From: Neorhizobium petrolearium
Lineage (GTDB): Bacteria; Pseudomonadota; Alphaproteobacteria; Rhizobiales; Rhizobiaceae
Reading direction: 5' to 3'
Length of the DNA: 64,000 nucleotides
NCBI RefSeq assembly: GCF_017873175.1
Contig: NZ_JAGGJW010000003.1
Coordinates: 124,001 to 188,000, forward strand
This document shows positions 1 to 8,941 of the stretch, piece by piece. Below the pieces are notes generated by a model. That model did not search any database, was not told the DNA's origin, and saw nothing but the letters and a program-made list of their open reading frames with translations. How positions within the stretch are numbered: the stretch's first letter is position 1; every line of letters begins with the position of its first letter. The position numbers and the translations under genes were made by a program.

Positions 1-253
1 ACGTCAGCATCTCCAGCGCCACATAGGGGATATCAACTTCCAGCGAGCCGTCTTCGGCGACGATCACGCGCTCCGCGATCGCCAGCGCCGAGCCGGCCAG
101 AACGCGATCGGAAACCTCGTTCGCCGTATCGACGGCCTCGTCCCAGGTGTCGACCATAGCGACGGTGCCGATCACCGCCGTCGAGATGAGAAGCCAGGCG
201 AGCAGCCGCCGACGCAGCGAGTAGGCGGCCGTTGGCGTCATTGGCGGCGTCAT
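1..253 (-). CDS. Sensor histidine kinase, N-terminal fragment (TctE-like)
   Basis: Only about 84 residues lie inside the window; the gene continues past the left edge. The ATG overlaps the stop of the response regulator upstream (ATGA), the usual arrangement of a co-translated regulator/kinase pair. The N-terminus has an arginine patch (SLRRRLLAW) followed by one hydrophobic segment at about residues 17-33, then a periplasmic region rich in D/E and A (VDTWDEAVDTANEVSDRVL), which fits the N-terminal sensor domain of TctE-type kinases. Kinase domains are outside the window, so the family call rests on this sequence, the OmpR-class partner and the tctCBA genes close by. Probably senses a carboxylate in the periplasm (inference). 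Confidence 0.75.
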   Translation of the reverse strand, partial: MTPPMTPTAAYSLRRRLLAWLLISTAVIGTVAMVDTWDEAVDTANEVSDRVLAGSALAIAERVIVAEDGSLEVDIPYVALEMLT

Positions 254-927
254 GGTACGGGCGCCACGGTATCGAGATAGTAACCGATACCGCGGGCAGT
301 CTTCACCGTCAGCCCATGCGGCGCAAGACGACGGCGCAGTCGACTGACATATTGCTCGATCGCATTGGCCGAAAGATCGTCGTCGAAGCCAGTCAGCGAG
401 CGCATGATCGCGTCCTTGGAGACGACCTTGCCAGCGCGCAGGAACAGGAGTTCCAGGAGCGCCACTTCGCGTGCGGGAATATCGAGCGGAGCGCCATGGC
501 TGGAGAATGTCCGGGAATTCAGGTCGAAGGTGACGCCGCCATAATTGACGATCGAGCTTCTCAAGCCCGCATGGCGGCGCAGGAGCACGCGGATACGCGC
601 CTCGAATTCCGAGATGTCGAAAGGCTTGATCATGTAGTCATCGGCGCCGAGATCGAGACCCTTCACCCGCTCCTCCGGCGTGCCGCGAGCCGTCAGGATC
701 ATGACGGCAGCCTTGTTCTGCCTGGCCCGCATGGCGCGCAGCACGTCGAGCCCATCCATCTCGGGCAAATTCAGGTCGAGGATGACGAGGTCATATGTCT
801 CCGCAGCGGCGACCGCTTCCGCAGAAGCACCGTCCGCCACCGCATCGACGGCATAGCCGCTGCCGCGCAGGATCGTCGACAGCCCTTCGGCCAACGCCTG
901 ATTGTCCTCGACCAGAAGGATACGCAA
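250..927 (-). CDS. tctD: OmpR-family response regulator (TctD-like)
   Basis: A 225-residue two-domain regulator. The receiver domain (about 1-115) has the acidic pair E7/D8, phospho-acceptor D51 in VILDLNLPEMDG, T in the ILTARG motif and the KPF lysine. The C-terminal winged helix (about 130-220) carries RRRLAP and the closing TARGIGYYL typical of OmpR/PhoB regulators. The start is taken as the TTG at 927, preceded by AAGGGGAA at Shine-Dalgarno distance; the frame stays open further upstream, but that extension has no regulator-like sequence. Overlaps the kinase gene by 4 bases. By analogy with Salmonella TctD it should control the tctCBA transporter, and a matching direct repeat lies in the tctC leader. 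Confidence 0.88.
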   Translation of the reverse strand: MRILLVEDNQALAEGLSTILRGSGYAVDAVADGASAEAVAAAETYDLVILDLNLPEMDGLDVLRAMRARQNKAAVMILTARGTPEERVKGLDLGADDYMIKPFDISEFEARIRVLLRRHAGLRSSIVNYGGVTFDLNSRTFSSHGAPLDIPAREVALLELLFLRAGKVVSKDAIMRSLTGFDDDLSANAIEQYVSRLRRRLAPHGLTVKTARGIGYYLDTVAPVP

Positions 928-997
928 CCGTTGTTCCCCTTTTTCTTCCAGTTTACAGGCGTAGGAAAGGGAAGTCACGGATGCGCTGGGAGCATGG

Positions 998-1507
998 TTA
1001 TTGGCTCCGGCCGATATAGTCCATCTTGCCGATCGGCACGCCCTTGTGGCGCAGGATCGCGTAGGCTGTTGTGACGTGGAAATAGAAATTCGGGATGGCA
1101 AAGCCCAGGACATAATTACGGCCGGTGAAGGTCGTCGATCCGCTGCGGGTCTTCAACACCACCTCGGCCTCTTCACGGTCGGCCATCATGGCGGGATCGA
1201 CACTTTTAAGAAAAGTCACGGTCTTTTCGATGCGGGCATGCAGGTCGGCGAAAGTCGCTTCGTTGTCGTCCATCGGCACGTTTTCGACCTGTCCGAGCCG
1301 GACGGGCACGAACTTGGCCGCGTCGCTGGCGCGCTGGATCTGCGCGATCAGCGGATACATGTCTTCGATCAGCCGGGCATTGAGAAGCTCCTTGTGCTCC
1401 AGGCCCTTTTCGTCGGCATAGGCCTCACCCTTCTTCAGGATTTCGGTGAGATTGCCGAAGGCGCGGATGAAGACCGGTACGGTGATATCGTAGAGCGAAA
1501 GTGACAT
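998..1507 (-). CDS. DUF1993 family protein
   Basis: A 169-residue soluble protein matching the DUF1993 family: it opens with SLSLYDITVPVFIRAFGNL, has the helical middle part, and ends with the NFYFHVTTAYAILRHKGV segment typical of the family, followed by PIGKMDYIG. This fold is related to the DinB/YfiT-like four-helix bundle; biochemical function is unknown. The start is the ATG at 1507; upstream in-frame sequence reads as random arginine-rich translation. It lies between the two-component genes and the divergent binding protein and is not obviously part of either unit. Confidence 0.85.
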   Translation of the reverse strand: MSLSLYDITVPVFIRAFGNLTEILKKGEAYADEKGLEHKELLNARLIEDMYPLIAQIQRASDAAKFVPVRLGQVENVPMDDNEATFADLHARIEKTVTFLKSVDPAMMADREEAEVVLKTRSGSTTFTGRNYVLGFAIPNFYFHVTTAYAILRHKGVPIGKMDYIGRSQ

Positions 1508-1688
1508 GGTTCTGACCTCTGTTTGCAGCAAGGCGCCGGATCTTCCGGTGTGAAAAGAACCGCCCTCAGGTAATGAGGCCTGTGGGGAAAACAAGCCGGG
1601 TAAAAGCTGCAATCGGTGACCGTGACGCGAATGCCACGCGGCCACCGGTCTACTTGTCCCTGGAATCTCTGTAAGGCATTGTGGTCGT

Positions 1689-2759
1689 ATGAAAAGATTC
1701 CTTCTCGCTTCGCTCTGCCTTGTCCTTTCGCCGGGTCTTGCGGCTGCCGGCACAACGTTGTTTCCCGCCCTTTCCGGCCGCAGCGACGCCCGGGTGCTGA
1801 GCGTCTATTCCTCCCTGGACGAACCGCTCGCCAAGCCGATGATTACCGGTTTCCAGCAGGCAAACCCGGATGTGGCGGTGCGCTACGAGGACATGCTGAC
1901 CGGTGAAATCTACGACCGGATCGTCCGCGAGACGGATGCCGGCCAGAAAACCGCCGATTTCGCATTCTCTTCCGCCATGGACCTGCAGGTGAAGCTCGCC
2001 AATGACGGGTACGCGCAGCCGAGCGACCTGCCCATGAGCGGCCAGTGGCCGACCTGGGCGAACTGGCGCAACACGGCCTACGCGCTGACCTTCGAACCTG
2101 CCGTCTTCGTCTACCACAAGCCGAGCTTCAAGGATGCTCCACCCCCGTCGACCCGGGCGGAATTCGTGGAGTTCCTGCACAAGCAGGGCGACTCCGTCTA
2201 CGGAAGGATCGGCACCTATGACATCGAGCGTTCCGGCGTCGGCTTCCTGTTCATGGCGCGCGACCAGGAACAGTTCGGCGATATCTGGTCGGTGATCCAG
2301 GCCATGGGTGCGGCAGGCGTCAAGCTCTACTCCACGAGCCAGGCGATCCTGGAGCGCATCGCGGACGGCCGCTTCCTGCTTGGCTACAACATCCTCGGCT
2401 CCTATGCCGCTGACTGGGCCTCGCGCCATCCCGACGTCGGCATCGTGTTACCGAAGGACTATACTGTCGTCATGTCACGGATCGGCCTCGTGCCGCAGGC
2501 CGCCACCGCGCCGGATCTCGGAAAGCGATATCTGCAATTCTTCATGTCGAAGGAAGGCCAGACGATCATGGCCCGCGAACTGCAGATCCCGGCCGTCAGC
2601 CCCGAAGTCGCCGGCAACAATACCGCAACCACATTGCGGGAGATGCTGGGCGGGCAGTTGAAGCCCGTTCCTGTCAGCCTCGGGTTGATGGTCTATCTGG
2701 ACCAGGTGAAGCGGGCGCGACTGATTTCCCGCTGGAACGAGGCTCTCAGGCTGCAATAG
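1689..2759 (+). CDS. ABC-type periplasmic solute-binding protein (PgtC/iron-type fold)
   Basis: A 356-residue protein with a Sec signal peptide (MKRFLLASLCLVLSPGLAAA, cleavage near residue 20). The body reads as a type II periplasmic binding protein of the iron/thiamine/phosphoglycerate group: VLSVYSSLDEPLAKPMITGFQQ at the start of lobe 1, a TADFAFSSAMD ligand segment and the YFLGY-like hinge FLLGYNILGSYA. No permease or ATPase gene accompanies it. It sits between a two-component system and a tricarboxylate transporter, and PgtC-like orphan binding proteins are known to act as ligand sensors for histidine kinases, so a signalling role with the kinase at 1-253 is plausible (inference). It could instead serve a distant transporter. 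Confidence 0.8.
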   Translation: MKRFLLASLCLVLSPGLAAAGTTLFPALSGRSDARVLSVYSSLDEPLAKPMITGFQQANPDVAVRYEDMLTGEIYDRIVRETDAGQKTADFAFSSAMDLQVKLANDGYAQPSDLPMSGQWPTWANWRNTAYALTFEPAVFVYHKPSFKDAPPPSTRAEFVEFLHKQGDSVYGRIGTYDIERSGVGFLFMARDQEQFGDIWSVIQAMGAAGVKLYSTSQAILERIADGRFLLGYNILGSYAADWASRHPDVGIVLPKDYTVVMSRIGLVPQAATAPDLGKRYLQFFMSKEGQTIMARELQIPAVSPEVAGNNTATTLREMLGGQLKPVPVSLGLMVYLDQVKRARLISRWNEALRLQ

Positions 2760-2817
2760 CCACAAAATTCGACGGCGCACGGCCGATACCCCTTGCCAAA
2801 CGTCAAACCCGCGAAAA

Positions 2818-2835
2818 ATGTCAGGTAGATGTCAG
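2818..2835 (+). promoter_or_regulatory. Candidate TctD operator: 7-bp direct repeat with 11-bp period
   Basis: ATGTCAG occurs twice, separated by GTAG, giving an exact 7-bp repeat with an 11-bp period. OmpR/PhoB-class regulators bind head-to-tail to such tandem repeats. The repeat lies about 160 bp before the tctC start, and a -10-like TCTAAT follows 20 bp downstream (2855-2860), so it occupies the -35 region, as pho boxes do. Assignment to the regulator at 250-927 is inferred. Confidence 0.55.
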
Positions 2836-2995
2836 CTTGATATGCTGGCTTATGTCTAATCGGCCCCCGTTTGGAGGCGGGGCTCCGATCAACGACGGGA
2901 GGGCGTCGGTAGCGGTTCTTGCTCACCGTCCCATCTTTTCGTTTCGACAGAAGAAACATTTGCGTCCGCTTCGGGCGCCAACGGAGGATCAACCC

Positions 2996-3940
2996 TTGAA
3001 ACATTTCTTTCTCGCTTCCATTCTCGCGGGCGCGCTTGCCTTGCCGGCCGCAGCCGCCGATTACACGATCATGGCTCCAGCCGCACCGGGCGGCGGATGG
3101 GACCAGACGGCCCGCACCATGCAGACGGCGCTCCAGCAGGAAAAGATCGCCGGCAACGTGCAGGTCGTCAATGTACCGGGCGCCGGCGGAACGATCGGCA
3201 TCGCCCAGTTCGCCAGCCAGCAGAAGGGCAACCCGAATGCACTCCTGGTCGGCGGCTATGTCATGGTCGGCGCGATCCTGACCAACAAATCGCCCGTCAC
3301 GCTCAAGGACGTCACCCCGATCGCCCGCCTCACCGGCGAATATGAAGCAATCGTCGTTCCGGCCTCTTCCGACATCAAGACGATCGGTGATCTCGTCGCC
3401 AAGCTGAAGGAAAATCCCGGAGCCGTTTCCTGGGGTGGCGGTTCGGCAGGCGGCACCGACCATATCCTCGTCGGCCTGCTTGCCAAGGCGGCCGGCGTCG
3501 ACCCGACCAAGATCAATTACATCGCGTTTTCCGGCGGCGGTGAAGCCCTTGCCGCCATTCTCGGCAGCCAGGTGACTGCCGGCGTTTCGTCCTACGGCGA
3601 GTTCGAATCGCAGATCAAGGCCGGCACGTTGCGCCTCTTGGCCGTTTCCTCCGACAAGAAGATCGAAGGCGCCGACGCCCCGACGCTGAAGGAATCCGGC
3701 TTCGACGTGGTTGTCCAGAACTGGCGCATGGTCGCCGCCGCTCCCGGCCTTTCCGACGAGCAGAAGAAGGCCGTGGCAGCCGACATCGAGAAGCTCGCCC
3801 AGTCCAAGACCTGGCAGGAAGCCCTGAAGACCAAGGGCTGGACCGATACCTATCTCGCCGGCTCGGCCTTCGATGAACAGCTCGCCAAGGACATTTCCGC
3901 CACAGACTTGGTCCTCAAGGACATCGGGCTGGTCAAATGA
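2996..3940 (+). CDS. tctC: Tripartite tricarboxylate transporter, periplasmic binding protein TctC
   Basis: A 314-residue TctC/Bug-family receptor with a signal peptide ([20 protein letters not shown]). The family motif [17 protein letters not shown] follows directly, then [10 protein letters not shown] and GGSAGGTDH, the loops that grip carboxylate ligands. The start is the TTG at 2996, with GGAGG at 2983-2987; the in-frame sequence before it has no signal peptide. The stop overlaps tctB by 4 bases. It delivers a di- or tricarboxylate to the TctAB membrane unit; the exact substrate cannot be read from sequence. Confidence 0.92.
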   Translation: MKHFFLASILAGALALPAAAADYTIMAPAAPGGGWDQTARTMQTALQQEKIAGNVQVVNVPGAGGTIGIAQFASQQKGNPNALLVGGYVMVGAILTNKSPVTLKDVTPIARLTGEYEAIVVPASSDIKTIGDLVAKLKENPGAVSWGGGSAGGTDHILVGLLAKAAGVDPTKINYIAFSGGGEALAAILGSQVTAGVSSYGEFESQIKAGTLRLLAVSSDKKIEGADAPTLKESGFDVVVQNWRMVAAAPGLSDEQKKAVAADIEKLAQSKTWQEALKTKGWTDTYLAGSAFDEQLAKDISATDLVLKDIGLVK

Positions 3941-4425
3941 GCCCCGACCGCAACAAGACCGAGCAGCGCCGCCCCGATTGGGCGGCGCTTGCCGTTGCCG
4001 TAGTCCTGGCGGCAATCGCCGCCGTGATTTTCATCGATGTGTCGCGCTTGAAGGGTACGGGCGGCTATTCGCAGGTCGGTCCGGCGACGGTGCCCGACTG
4101 GATCGGCTTTGCGCTGATCGGACTTGCGATCTGGACGGTGATCGAGGCTTTCCGCGGCGATTTTCCGACGCGCGACAAACAGGAGATCGGTCCGGTCGTG
4201 TGGATCGTCGCGGGACTTGTCGCGCAGATGCTGCTTCTTCGCGTTGCCGGCTTCTCGATCGCGACCGGTATCCTGTTCGGCCTCACTGCCGCGGGCTTCG
4301 GCAAACGCAAACTGTGGATCACGATCCCGCTTGGCATCGTCGTCTGTCTCTTCATCTGGCTGATCTTCGCAGGCCTCCTGCAGCTTGCGCTGCCCGCAGG
4401 CCCGCTGGAACGGCTTTTTTGGTGA
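3937..4425 (+). CDS. tctB: Tripartite tricarboxylate transporter, small membrane subunit TctB
   Basis: A 162-residue membrane protein with four predicted hydrophobic spans: about 15-33, 52-68, 86-105 and a long C-terminal one at 127-150. It has the family features VGPATVPDWIG near the first loop and TAAGFGKRKLW before the last span. Starts with ATG overlapping the tctC stop (ATGA), so translational coupling is likely. It forms the poorly conserved small permease subunit with TctA in the inner membrane. Confidence 0.9.
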   Translation: MSPDRNKTEQRRPDWAALAVAVVLAAIAAVIFIDVSRLKGTGGYSQVGPATVPDWIGFALIGLAIWTVIEAFRGDFPTRDKQEIGPVVWIVAGLVAQMLLLRVAGFSIATGILFGLTAAGFGKRKLWITIPLGIVVCLFIWLIFAGLLQLALPAGPLERLFW

Positions 4426-4446
4426 TCGGGCCCGGAAAGTAGGACC

Positions 4447-5964
4447 ATGAGCACATTCGAATTCCTCCTGCAGGGGCTTGCCTCCGCAGCGCAACCCATC
4501 AACCTGCTTTATGCGCTGATCGGCGTGACGCTCGGCACCGCAGTCGGTGTTCTGCCCGGCATCGGGCCGGCGCTGACCGTCGCACTGCTTCTGCCCGTCA
4601 CATATCGTCTTGATCCGACCGGTTCGCTGATCATGTTCGCAGGCATCTATTACGGCGGCATGTATGGCGGATCGACCACCTCGATCCTGCTCAACACACC
4701 GGGAGAAAGCGCTTCGATCGTCACCGCGCTCGAAGGCAACAAGATGGCCCGGGCGGGACGTGGCGGACCGGCGCTTGCGACTTCTGCGATCGGCTCCTTC
4801 GTGGCCGGCCTGATCGCGACGCTGGCGCTCGCCTTCATCGCGCCTTACATCGTCAAGCTGGCGCTGGTCTTTGGCCCTCGCGAATATTTTGCCCTGATGG
4901 TGCTCGCCTTCGTGACGGTGTCCTCGGCCTTCGGAGATTCCACATTGCGCGGCCTCACCTCGCTGTTCATCGGGCTTGCGTTCTCCGTCGTCGGCATCGA
5001 CCAGTTGACAGGCCAGAACCGGCTGTCCTTCGGCATCCCCGACCTTCTCGACGGGATCGAAGTCACGACCATGGCGGTCGCCATGTTCGCGATCGGGGAG
5101 ACCCTGTTCATCGCCGCCCAGGGAAACAAGGGGCCGGAAACGGTGGAAGCCGTCAAGGGCTCCGTCTGGATGAGCGCCCAGGATTGGGCGCGGTCCTGGA
5201 AAGCCTGGCTGCGCGGCACCGCCATCGGCTTCCCTATCGGCGCCATGCCGGCGGGCGGAGCCGAAATCGGCACCTTCCTCTCCTACGCAACCGAAAAGCG
5301 CCTCAGCAAGCATCCGGAAGAATTCGGCAATGGCGCGATCGAAGGGGTTGCCGGCCCGGAAGCTGCCAACAATGCGTCTGCCGCCGGCACGCTTGTGCCG
5401 TTGCTGACGCTCGGCCTGCCGACGTCCGCGACCGCGGCGATCATGCTTGCCGGCTTCCAGCAATACGGTCTGCAGCCGGGCCCGCTGCTCTTCGTGACCA
5501 ATCCGCAGCTCGTCTGGGGCCTGATCGCGTCGCTGCTCATCGCCAACCTGATGCTGCTGGTCCTCAACCTGCCGCTCGTCGGCCTTTGGGTGAAGCTGCT
5601 GACCATCCCGAAGCCATGGCTTTATGCCGGCATCCTGCTGTTTGCGACGCTCGGCACTATCGGTGCCAATCCGTCGGTTTTCGAACTCGGCATGCTTCTG
5701 ACCTTCGGATTCCTCGGCTATGTCATGCGTGTGCTGGGTTACCCGATCGCGCCGGTCGTCGTCGGCTTGATCCTGGGGCCACTTGCCGAACAGCAGCTCC
5801 GCCGCGCGCTGGCGATCAGCCAGGGCGATGTCACGACACTGGTCCAGTCGCCGATTGCGGCCGTTCTGCTCATCCTGGCAGCGCTGGCTTTCATCATACC
5901 GCTGATCCTGCGCATACGCGGACGCGGCGAAGTGCTCTCGCAGATGGCAGCCAGCGAGGACTGA
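4447..5964 (+). CDS. tctA: Tripartite tricarboxylate transporter, large membrane subunit TctA
   Basis: A 505-residue polytopic protein, the usual size for TctA (about 500). Near the N-terminus is the signature [17 protein letters not shown], followed by [14 protein letters not shown] and NTPGESAS; the second inverted copy appears as [19 protein letters not shown] and [17 protein letters not shown]. Roughly a dozen hydrophobic spans. Lies 21 bp after tctB; the operon ends with a strong hairpin terminator 26 bp downstream. This is the channel-forming, secondary (ion-coupled) component of the uptake system. Confidence 0.95.
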   Translation: MSTFEFLLQGLASAAQPINLLYALIGVTLGTAVGVLPGIGPALTVALLLPVTYRLDPTGSLIMFAGIYYGGMYGGSTTSILLNTPGESASIVTALEGNKMARAGRGGPALATSAIGSFVAGLIATLALAFIAPYIVKLALVFGPREYFALMVLAFVTVSSAFGDSTLRGLTSLFIGLAFSVVGIDQLTGQNRLSFGIPDLLDGIEVTTMAVAMFAIGETLFIAAQGNKGPETVEAVKGSVWMSAQDWARSWKAWLRGTAIGFPIGAMPAGGAEIGTFLSYATEKRLSKHPEEFGNGAIEGVAGPEAANNASAAGTLVPLLTLGLPTSATAAIMLAGFQQYGLQPGPLLFVTNPQLVWGLIASLLIANLMLLVLNLPLVGLWVKLLTIPKPWLYAGILLFATLGTIGANPSVFELGMLLTFGFLGYVMRVLGYPIAPVVVGLILGPLAEQQLRRALAISQGDVTTLVQSPIAAVLLILAALAFIIPLILRIRGRGEVLSQMAASED

Positions 5965-5990
5965 TCACAACACGCTGCCGCTACATTCAA

Positions 5991-6012
5991 CCCGGCTTCG
6001 GCCGGGTTTTTT
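5991..6012 (+). terminator. Rho-independent terminator of tctCBA
   Basis: CCCGGC-TTCG-GCCGGG (5991-6006): a perfect 6-bp GC stem with a UUCG tetraloop, followed by six T (6007-6012). It sits 26 bp after the tctA stop. On the other strand there is no T tract, so it is one-directional. Confidence 0.9.
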
Positions 6013-6027
6013 ATGCCGTATGCGGGA

Positions 6028-6957
6028 TCAATGGCCGAAGACCGACCAGCCCGTGCGGGTCGTCAGCATTTCCAAAGCCAGCGAACCAAGAAGCGAATTG
6101 CCATTGTGATTGAGCCCCGGCGACCAGACGGCAACCGAGGCCCTGCCCGGTGCGACCGCGAGAATGCCGCCGCCGACCCCACTCTTGCCCGGCAGGCCCA
6201 CCCGATAGGCAAAATCTCCTGAACCGTCGTAATGCCCGCAGGTGAGCATGAGCGCATTGATGCGCCTTGCCCGCTGTTTGGAGACGACCGTGTGTCCCGT
6301 CAGCGGATTGCGGCCGGAAGCAGCGAGAAAAAGACCGGACTTCGCAAGCTGCGTGCAGGTCATGGCGAGTGCGCAGTGATGGAAATAAACGCCGAGCACA
6401 TGCTCGACCGGATGGTCCAGCTTGCCGAAGGAGCGCATGAAATTGGCAAGCGCGAAATTGCGGTAGCCTGTCGCCTGTTCCGACTTCGCCACGGTAGGGT
6501 CAATAGCGATCGAATCGTCATCGGCGAGATAACGCACGAAACGGACAATTTCCCCGATCGCCTCGCGCGGCGTGTGCCCCGCAAGCACCAGGTCGCTGAC
6601 GGCGATCGCGCCCGCGTTGATAAATGGATTACGTGGCTTACCCTCTTCGTGCTCCAGCTGGACGATCGAATTGAAGGCAGAGCCCGACGGCTCGCGTCCG
6701 ACACGGTTCCAGGTCGTCTCGCCATGCTTGCCGAGCGCCAGCGTCAGCGTAAAGACCTTGGAAATGCTCTGGATCGAGAAGGGGACATCGGCATCGCCAA
6801 CTTTGAAGATCTCCCCATCCACCGTCACGATCGCCATGCCGAATTTCTTCGGATCGACATGGGCAAGCTGCGGAATATAGTCGGCGACCTTGCCCTCGCC
6901 GAGACGCGGCGCCAGCTTGTCGTGAATCTCGTCGACGATCGCCTGGAGGTCTGCCAT
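6028..6957 (-). CDS. glsA: Glutaminase
   Basis: A 309-residue serine-dependent beta-lactamase-fold glutaminase, the usual bacterial length. The catalytic SxxK motif is S64-I-S-K67 in [36 protein letters not shown] and the late GKSGVGGGI loop are all family-typical. Converts glutamine to glutamate and ammonia in the cytoplasm. Transcribed in the same direction as the MarR gene, 32 bp downstream of it, so it may be the last gene of the liv unit or have its own promoter in that gap. Confidence 0.95.
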   Translation of the reverse strand: MADLQAIVDEIHDKLAPRLGEGKVADYIPQLAHVDPKKFGMAIVTVDGEIFKVGDADVPFSIQSISKVFTLTLALGKHGETTWNRVGREPSGSAFNSIVQLEHEEGKPRNPFINAGAIAVSDLVLAGHTPREAIGEIVRFVRYLADDDSIAIDPTVAKSEQATGYRNFALANFMRSFGKLDHPVEHVLGVYFHHCALAMTCTQLAKSGLFLAASGRNPLTGHTVVSKQRARRINALMLTCGHYDGSGDFAYRVGLPGKSGVGGGILAVAPGRASVAVWSPGLNHNGNSLLGSLALEMLTTRTGWSVFGH

Positions 6958-6989
6958 CTATCACCCCGAATTCGTTACCAGCACCGGGT

Positions 6990-7505
6990 CTACTGATCGA
7001 AAGCGCTGCTGGAAAGGTGATTGCTGGCAGAAGTTTTCACGGCCCCAATCTCCGACCACAGCGATGCGATCGTGGCCGGAGCGACATCTGCCATGATGTC
7101 CCGCAGCCAGCCTTCATGGGCGGCAGCCATGGCAACGAAAAGCTTCGTACCCTCCGGCGTCAACCTGGCGACCGTAACGCGTCGGTCACCGTCCGGCGTT
7201 ACACGCTGGACGAGGCCATCGGCCTCCAGACGTTCGACAAGACCGGTCACGTTGCCATTCGTCACCATCGTTCGCTTCGAAAGCTCGCCTAGGCGCAGGC
7301 CGTCGCTTTCGCGATAGAGCTGGGCCATGAGGTCGAATTGCGGCAGCGTCGCACCGAATTCGGTCCTGAGCCGTCGGCGGATTTCGTTGGTGATCAGCTT
7401 TGTGGTGGAAAGCATACGCAGCCAGAGCCGCGTCTCCGGCTTGTTGCGCCCATGCGGACCGTGGGCGATCAGTTCCAGATCGGCGCTTCCCGCTTCACCA
7501 TCCAT
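6990..7505 (-). CDS. MarR-family transcriptional regulator
   Basis: A 171-residue regulator with the MarR winged helix: LPQFDLMAQLYRES, LRLGELSKRTMVTNGNVTGLVERLEADGLV (helix-turn-helix, about residues 72-102) and the wing RVTPDGDRRVTVARLTPEG. Directly follows livF (3-bp gap), so it is probably cotranscribed with the importer and ligase upstream. MarR proteins linked to aromatic-acid genes usually repress until the aromatic or its CoA thioester binds; that function here is inferred from context. Confidence 0.9.
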   Translation of the reverse strand: MDGEAGSADLELIAHGPHGRNKPETRLWLRMLSTTKLITNEIRRRLRTEFGATLPQFDLMAQLYRESDGLRLGELSKRTMVTNGNVTGLVERLEADGLVQRVTPDGDRRVTVARLTPEGTKLFVAMAAAHEGWLRDIMADVAPATIASLWSEIGAVKTSASNHLSSSAFDQ

Positions 7506-7508
7506 CGC

Positions 7509-8192
7509 TTACACTCCGAGATATCGATCCTGCAGTTCCGTCGTCAGTTCCTCAGCCTTACCGCTCCAGGCGCTTCTCCCGTTTTCCAGGATGACACAGC
7601 GATCCGCAACCGGCAAAAGCTCGGAAAGCGTCTTATCCACCACAAGGATGGAAAGCCCCTCCGCCTTCAGCCTCCGTATGGCTCTCCAGATATCCTGGCG
7701 TATGACCGGAGCAAGCCCCTCCGTCGCCTCATCGAGGATCAGGATGCGCGGATTGGTCATCAGAGCCCTGCCGATCGCCAGCATCTGCTGCTCACCGCCG
7801 GAGAGCGACCGCGCCATCTGGGCATACCGTTCCTGTAGGCGGGGAAAAAGCGCATTGACCTCGTCCAATGTCCATCTGCCCGGCCGAGCAGCAGCGACCA
7901 GGTTCTCATGCACTGTCAGGTTCGGAAAGCAGCGGCGGCCTTCCGGCACGAGGCCGATGCCGAGCTTCGCGACATGGTGCGGTCGCCTGCCCTTGAGGTC
8001 AGCGCCGCCGAGCCGGACCGCGCCGGCGCGAGGCGGATTGAGGTTGCATATGGCACGTATGGTCGTGGTCTTGCCCATGCCGTTGCGACCCATCAGCGCC
8101 ACGGCCTCGCCCTCCGCCACAGACAGGTCAACGCCGAACAGCGCCTGGCTCGCGCCATAAAATGCTTCGATCCGGGAGACGTCCAGCAGCAT
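7509..8192 (-). CDS. livF: Branched-chain amino acid-type ABC importer, ATPase LivF
   Basis: A 227-residue ABC ATPase. Walker A is GRNGMGKTT, the ABC signature LSGGEQQML, Walker B ILILDEATEGL, and the LivF-typical LVPEGRRCFPNLTV follows the Q-loop. It is preceded by livG with a one-base overlap. It energises uptake with LivG; the LivM/H permeases and LivK receptor are encoded just upstream. The association with an aryl-CoA ligase suggests the cargo is an aromatic compound rather than leucine (inference). Confidence 0.93.
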   Translation of the reverse strand: MLLDVSRIEAFYGASQALFGVDLSVAEGEAVALMGRNGMGKTTTIRAICNLNPPRAGAVRLGGADLKGRRPHHVAKLGIGLVPEGRRCFPNLTVHENLVAAARPGRWTLDEVNALFPRLQERYAQMARSLSGGEQQMLAIGRALMTNPRILILDEATEGLAPVIRQDIWRAIRRLKAEGLSILVVDKTLSELLPVADRCVILENGRSAWSGKAEELTTELQDRYLGV

Positions 8193-8941
8193 CAGGCGTG
8201 ATCTCCGAGATAGGCCGTGCGCACGGCCGGGTCGCGACGGATTTCCTCGACCGTGCCGGTGGCAATAATGCGGCCGTAGACGAGTACCGAAATGCGGTCG
8301 GCGAGTGCAAATACTGCATCCATATCATGCTCGACCAGCAGGATCGGCGCTTCCTGCCTGAGTGTGTCGAGGAACCGTGTCAACGATTTGGAGCCTTCCG
8401 GTCCCATGCCGGCCATGGGCTCGTCAAGCAGGAAGGCCCTGGAGCGAAGTGCCAGCGCCATGGCGATTTCGAGCTGCCGGCGTTCACCATGCGAGAGCTC
8501 GGCAGCGGGGATGCGGGCACGCGCCGTCAGGCCGACACGTTCCAGCATGGCCATAGCCGCGTCGATCAGCGACCCGTCACGCATTACCGGTTTAAGAAAG
8601 CGGAAGCTCGTACCCTCCCTCGCCTGCACCGCCAGCATGACATTACGGAGCGCGGAGAATTCCGGTGCCAGCGAAGAGACTTGAAAGGTACGCCCCAGGC
8701 CCAACCGGGCACGGCCTGCAACACCCAGGCCGCCAATATCCTGCCCGGCGAAGCGGATCGTGCCGCTATCCTGCCGGAGCGTGCCGCAGATCTGGTGAAT
8801 GAGCGTCGACTTGCCGGCGCCATTCGGGCCGATCAGCGCATGGATTTCGCCCGGCCTGAGATCGAGCGTGACGCCGTCGGTCGCACGCAGTGCTCCGAAA
8901 TTCTTGACCAGGTCGAAGATTTCGAGGACCGGCTCAACCAT
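8192..8941 (-). CDS. livG: Branched-chain amino acid-type ABC importer, ATPase LivG
   Basis: A 249-residue ABC ATPase with Walker A GPNGAGKST, signature LSHGERRQLEIAMALA, Walker B AFLLDEPMAGM and the late LLVEHDMDAVFALADRISVL. The start is the ATG at 8941, which overlaps the 3' end of livM by 8 bases. A longer in-frame extension exists but is sequence of livM read in another frame. Length and motif spacing match LivG (about 250). Confidence 0.93.
   Translation of the reverse strand: MVEPVLEIFDLVKNFGALRATDGVTLDLRPGEIHALIGPNGAGKSTLIHQICGTLRQDSGTIRFAGQDIGGLGVAGRARLGLGRTFQVSSLAPEFSALRNVMLAVQAREGTSFRFLKPVMRDGSLIDAAMAMLERVGLTARARIPAAELSHGERRQLEIAMALALRSRAFLLDEPMAGMGPEGSKSLTRFLDTLRQEAPILLVEHDMDAVFALADRISVLVYGRIIATGTVEEIRRDPAVRTAYLGDHA

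Noticed and set aside
3850..5463. A 537-codon open frame on the minus strand
   Set aside because: Mirror frame of tctB/tctA; composition is charged and repetitive without motif.
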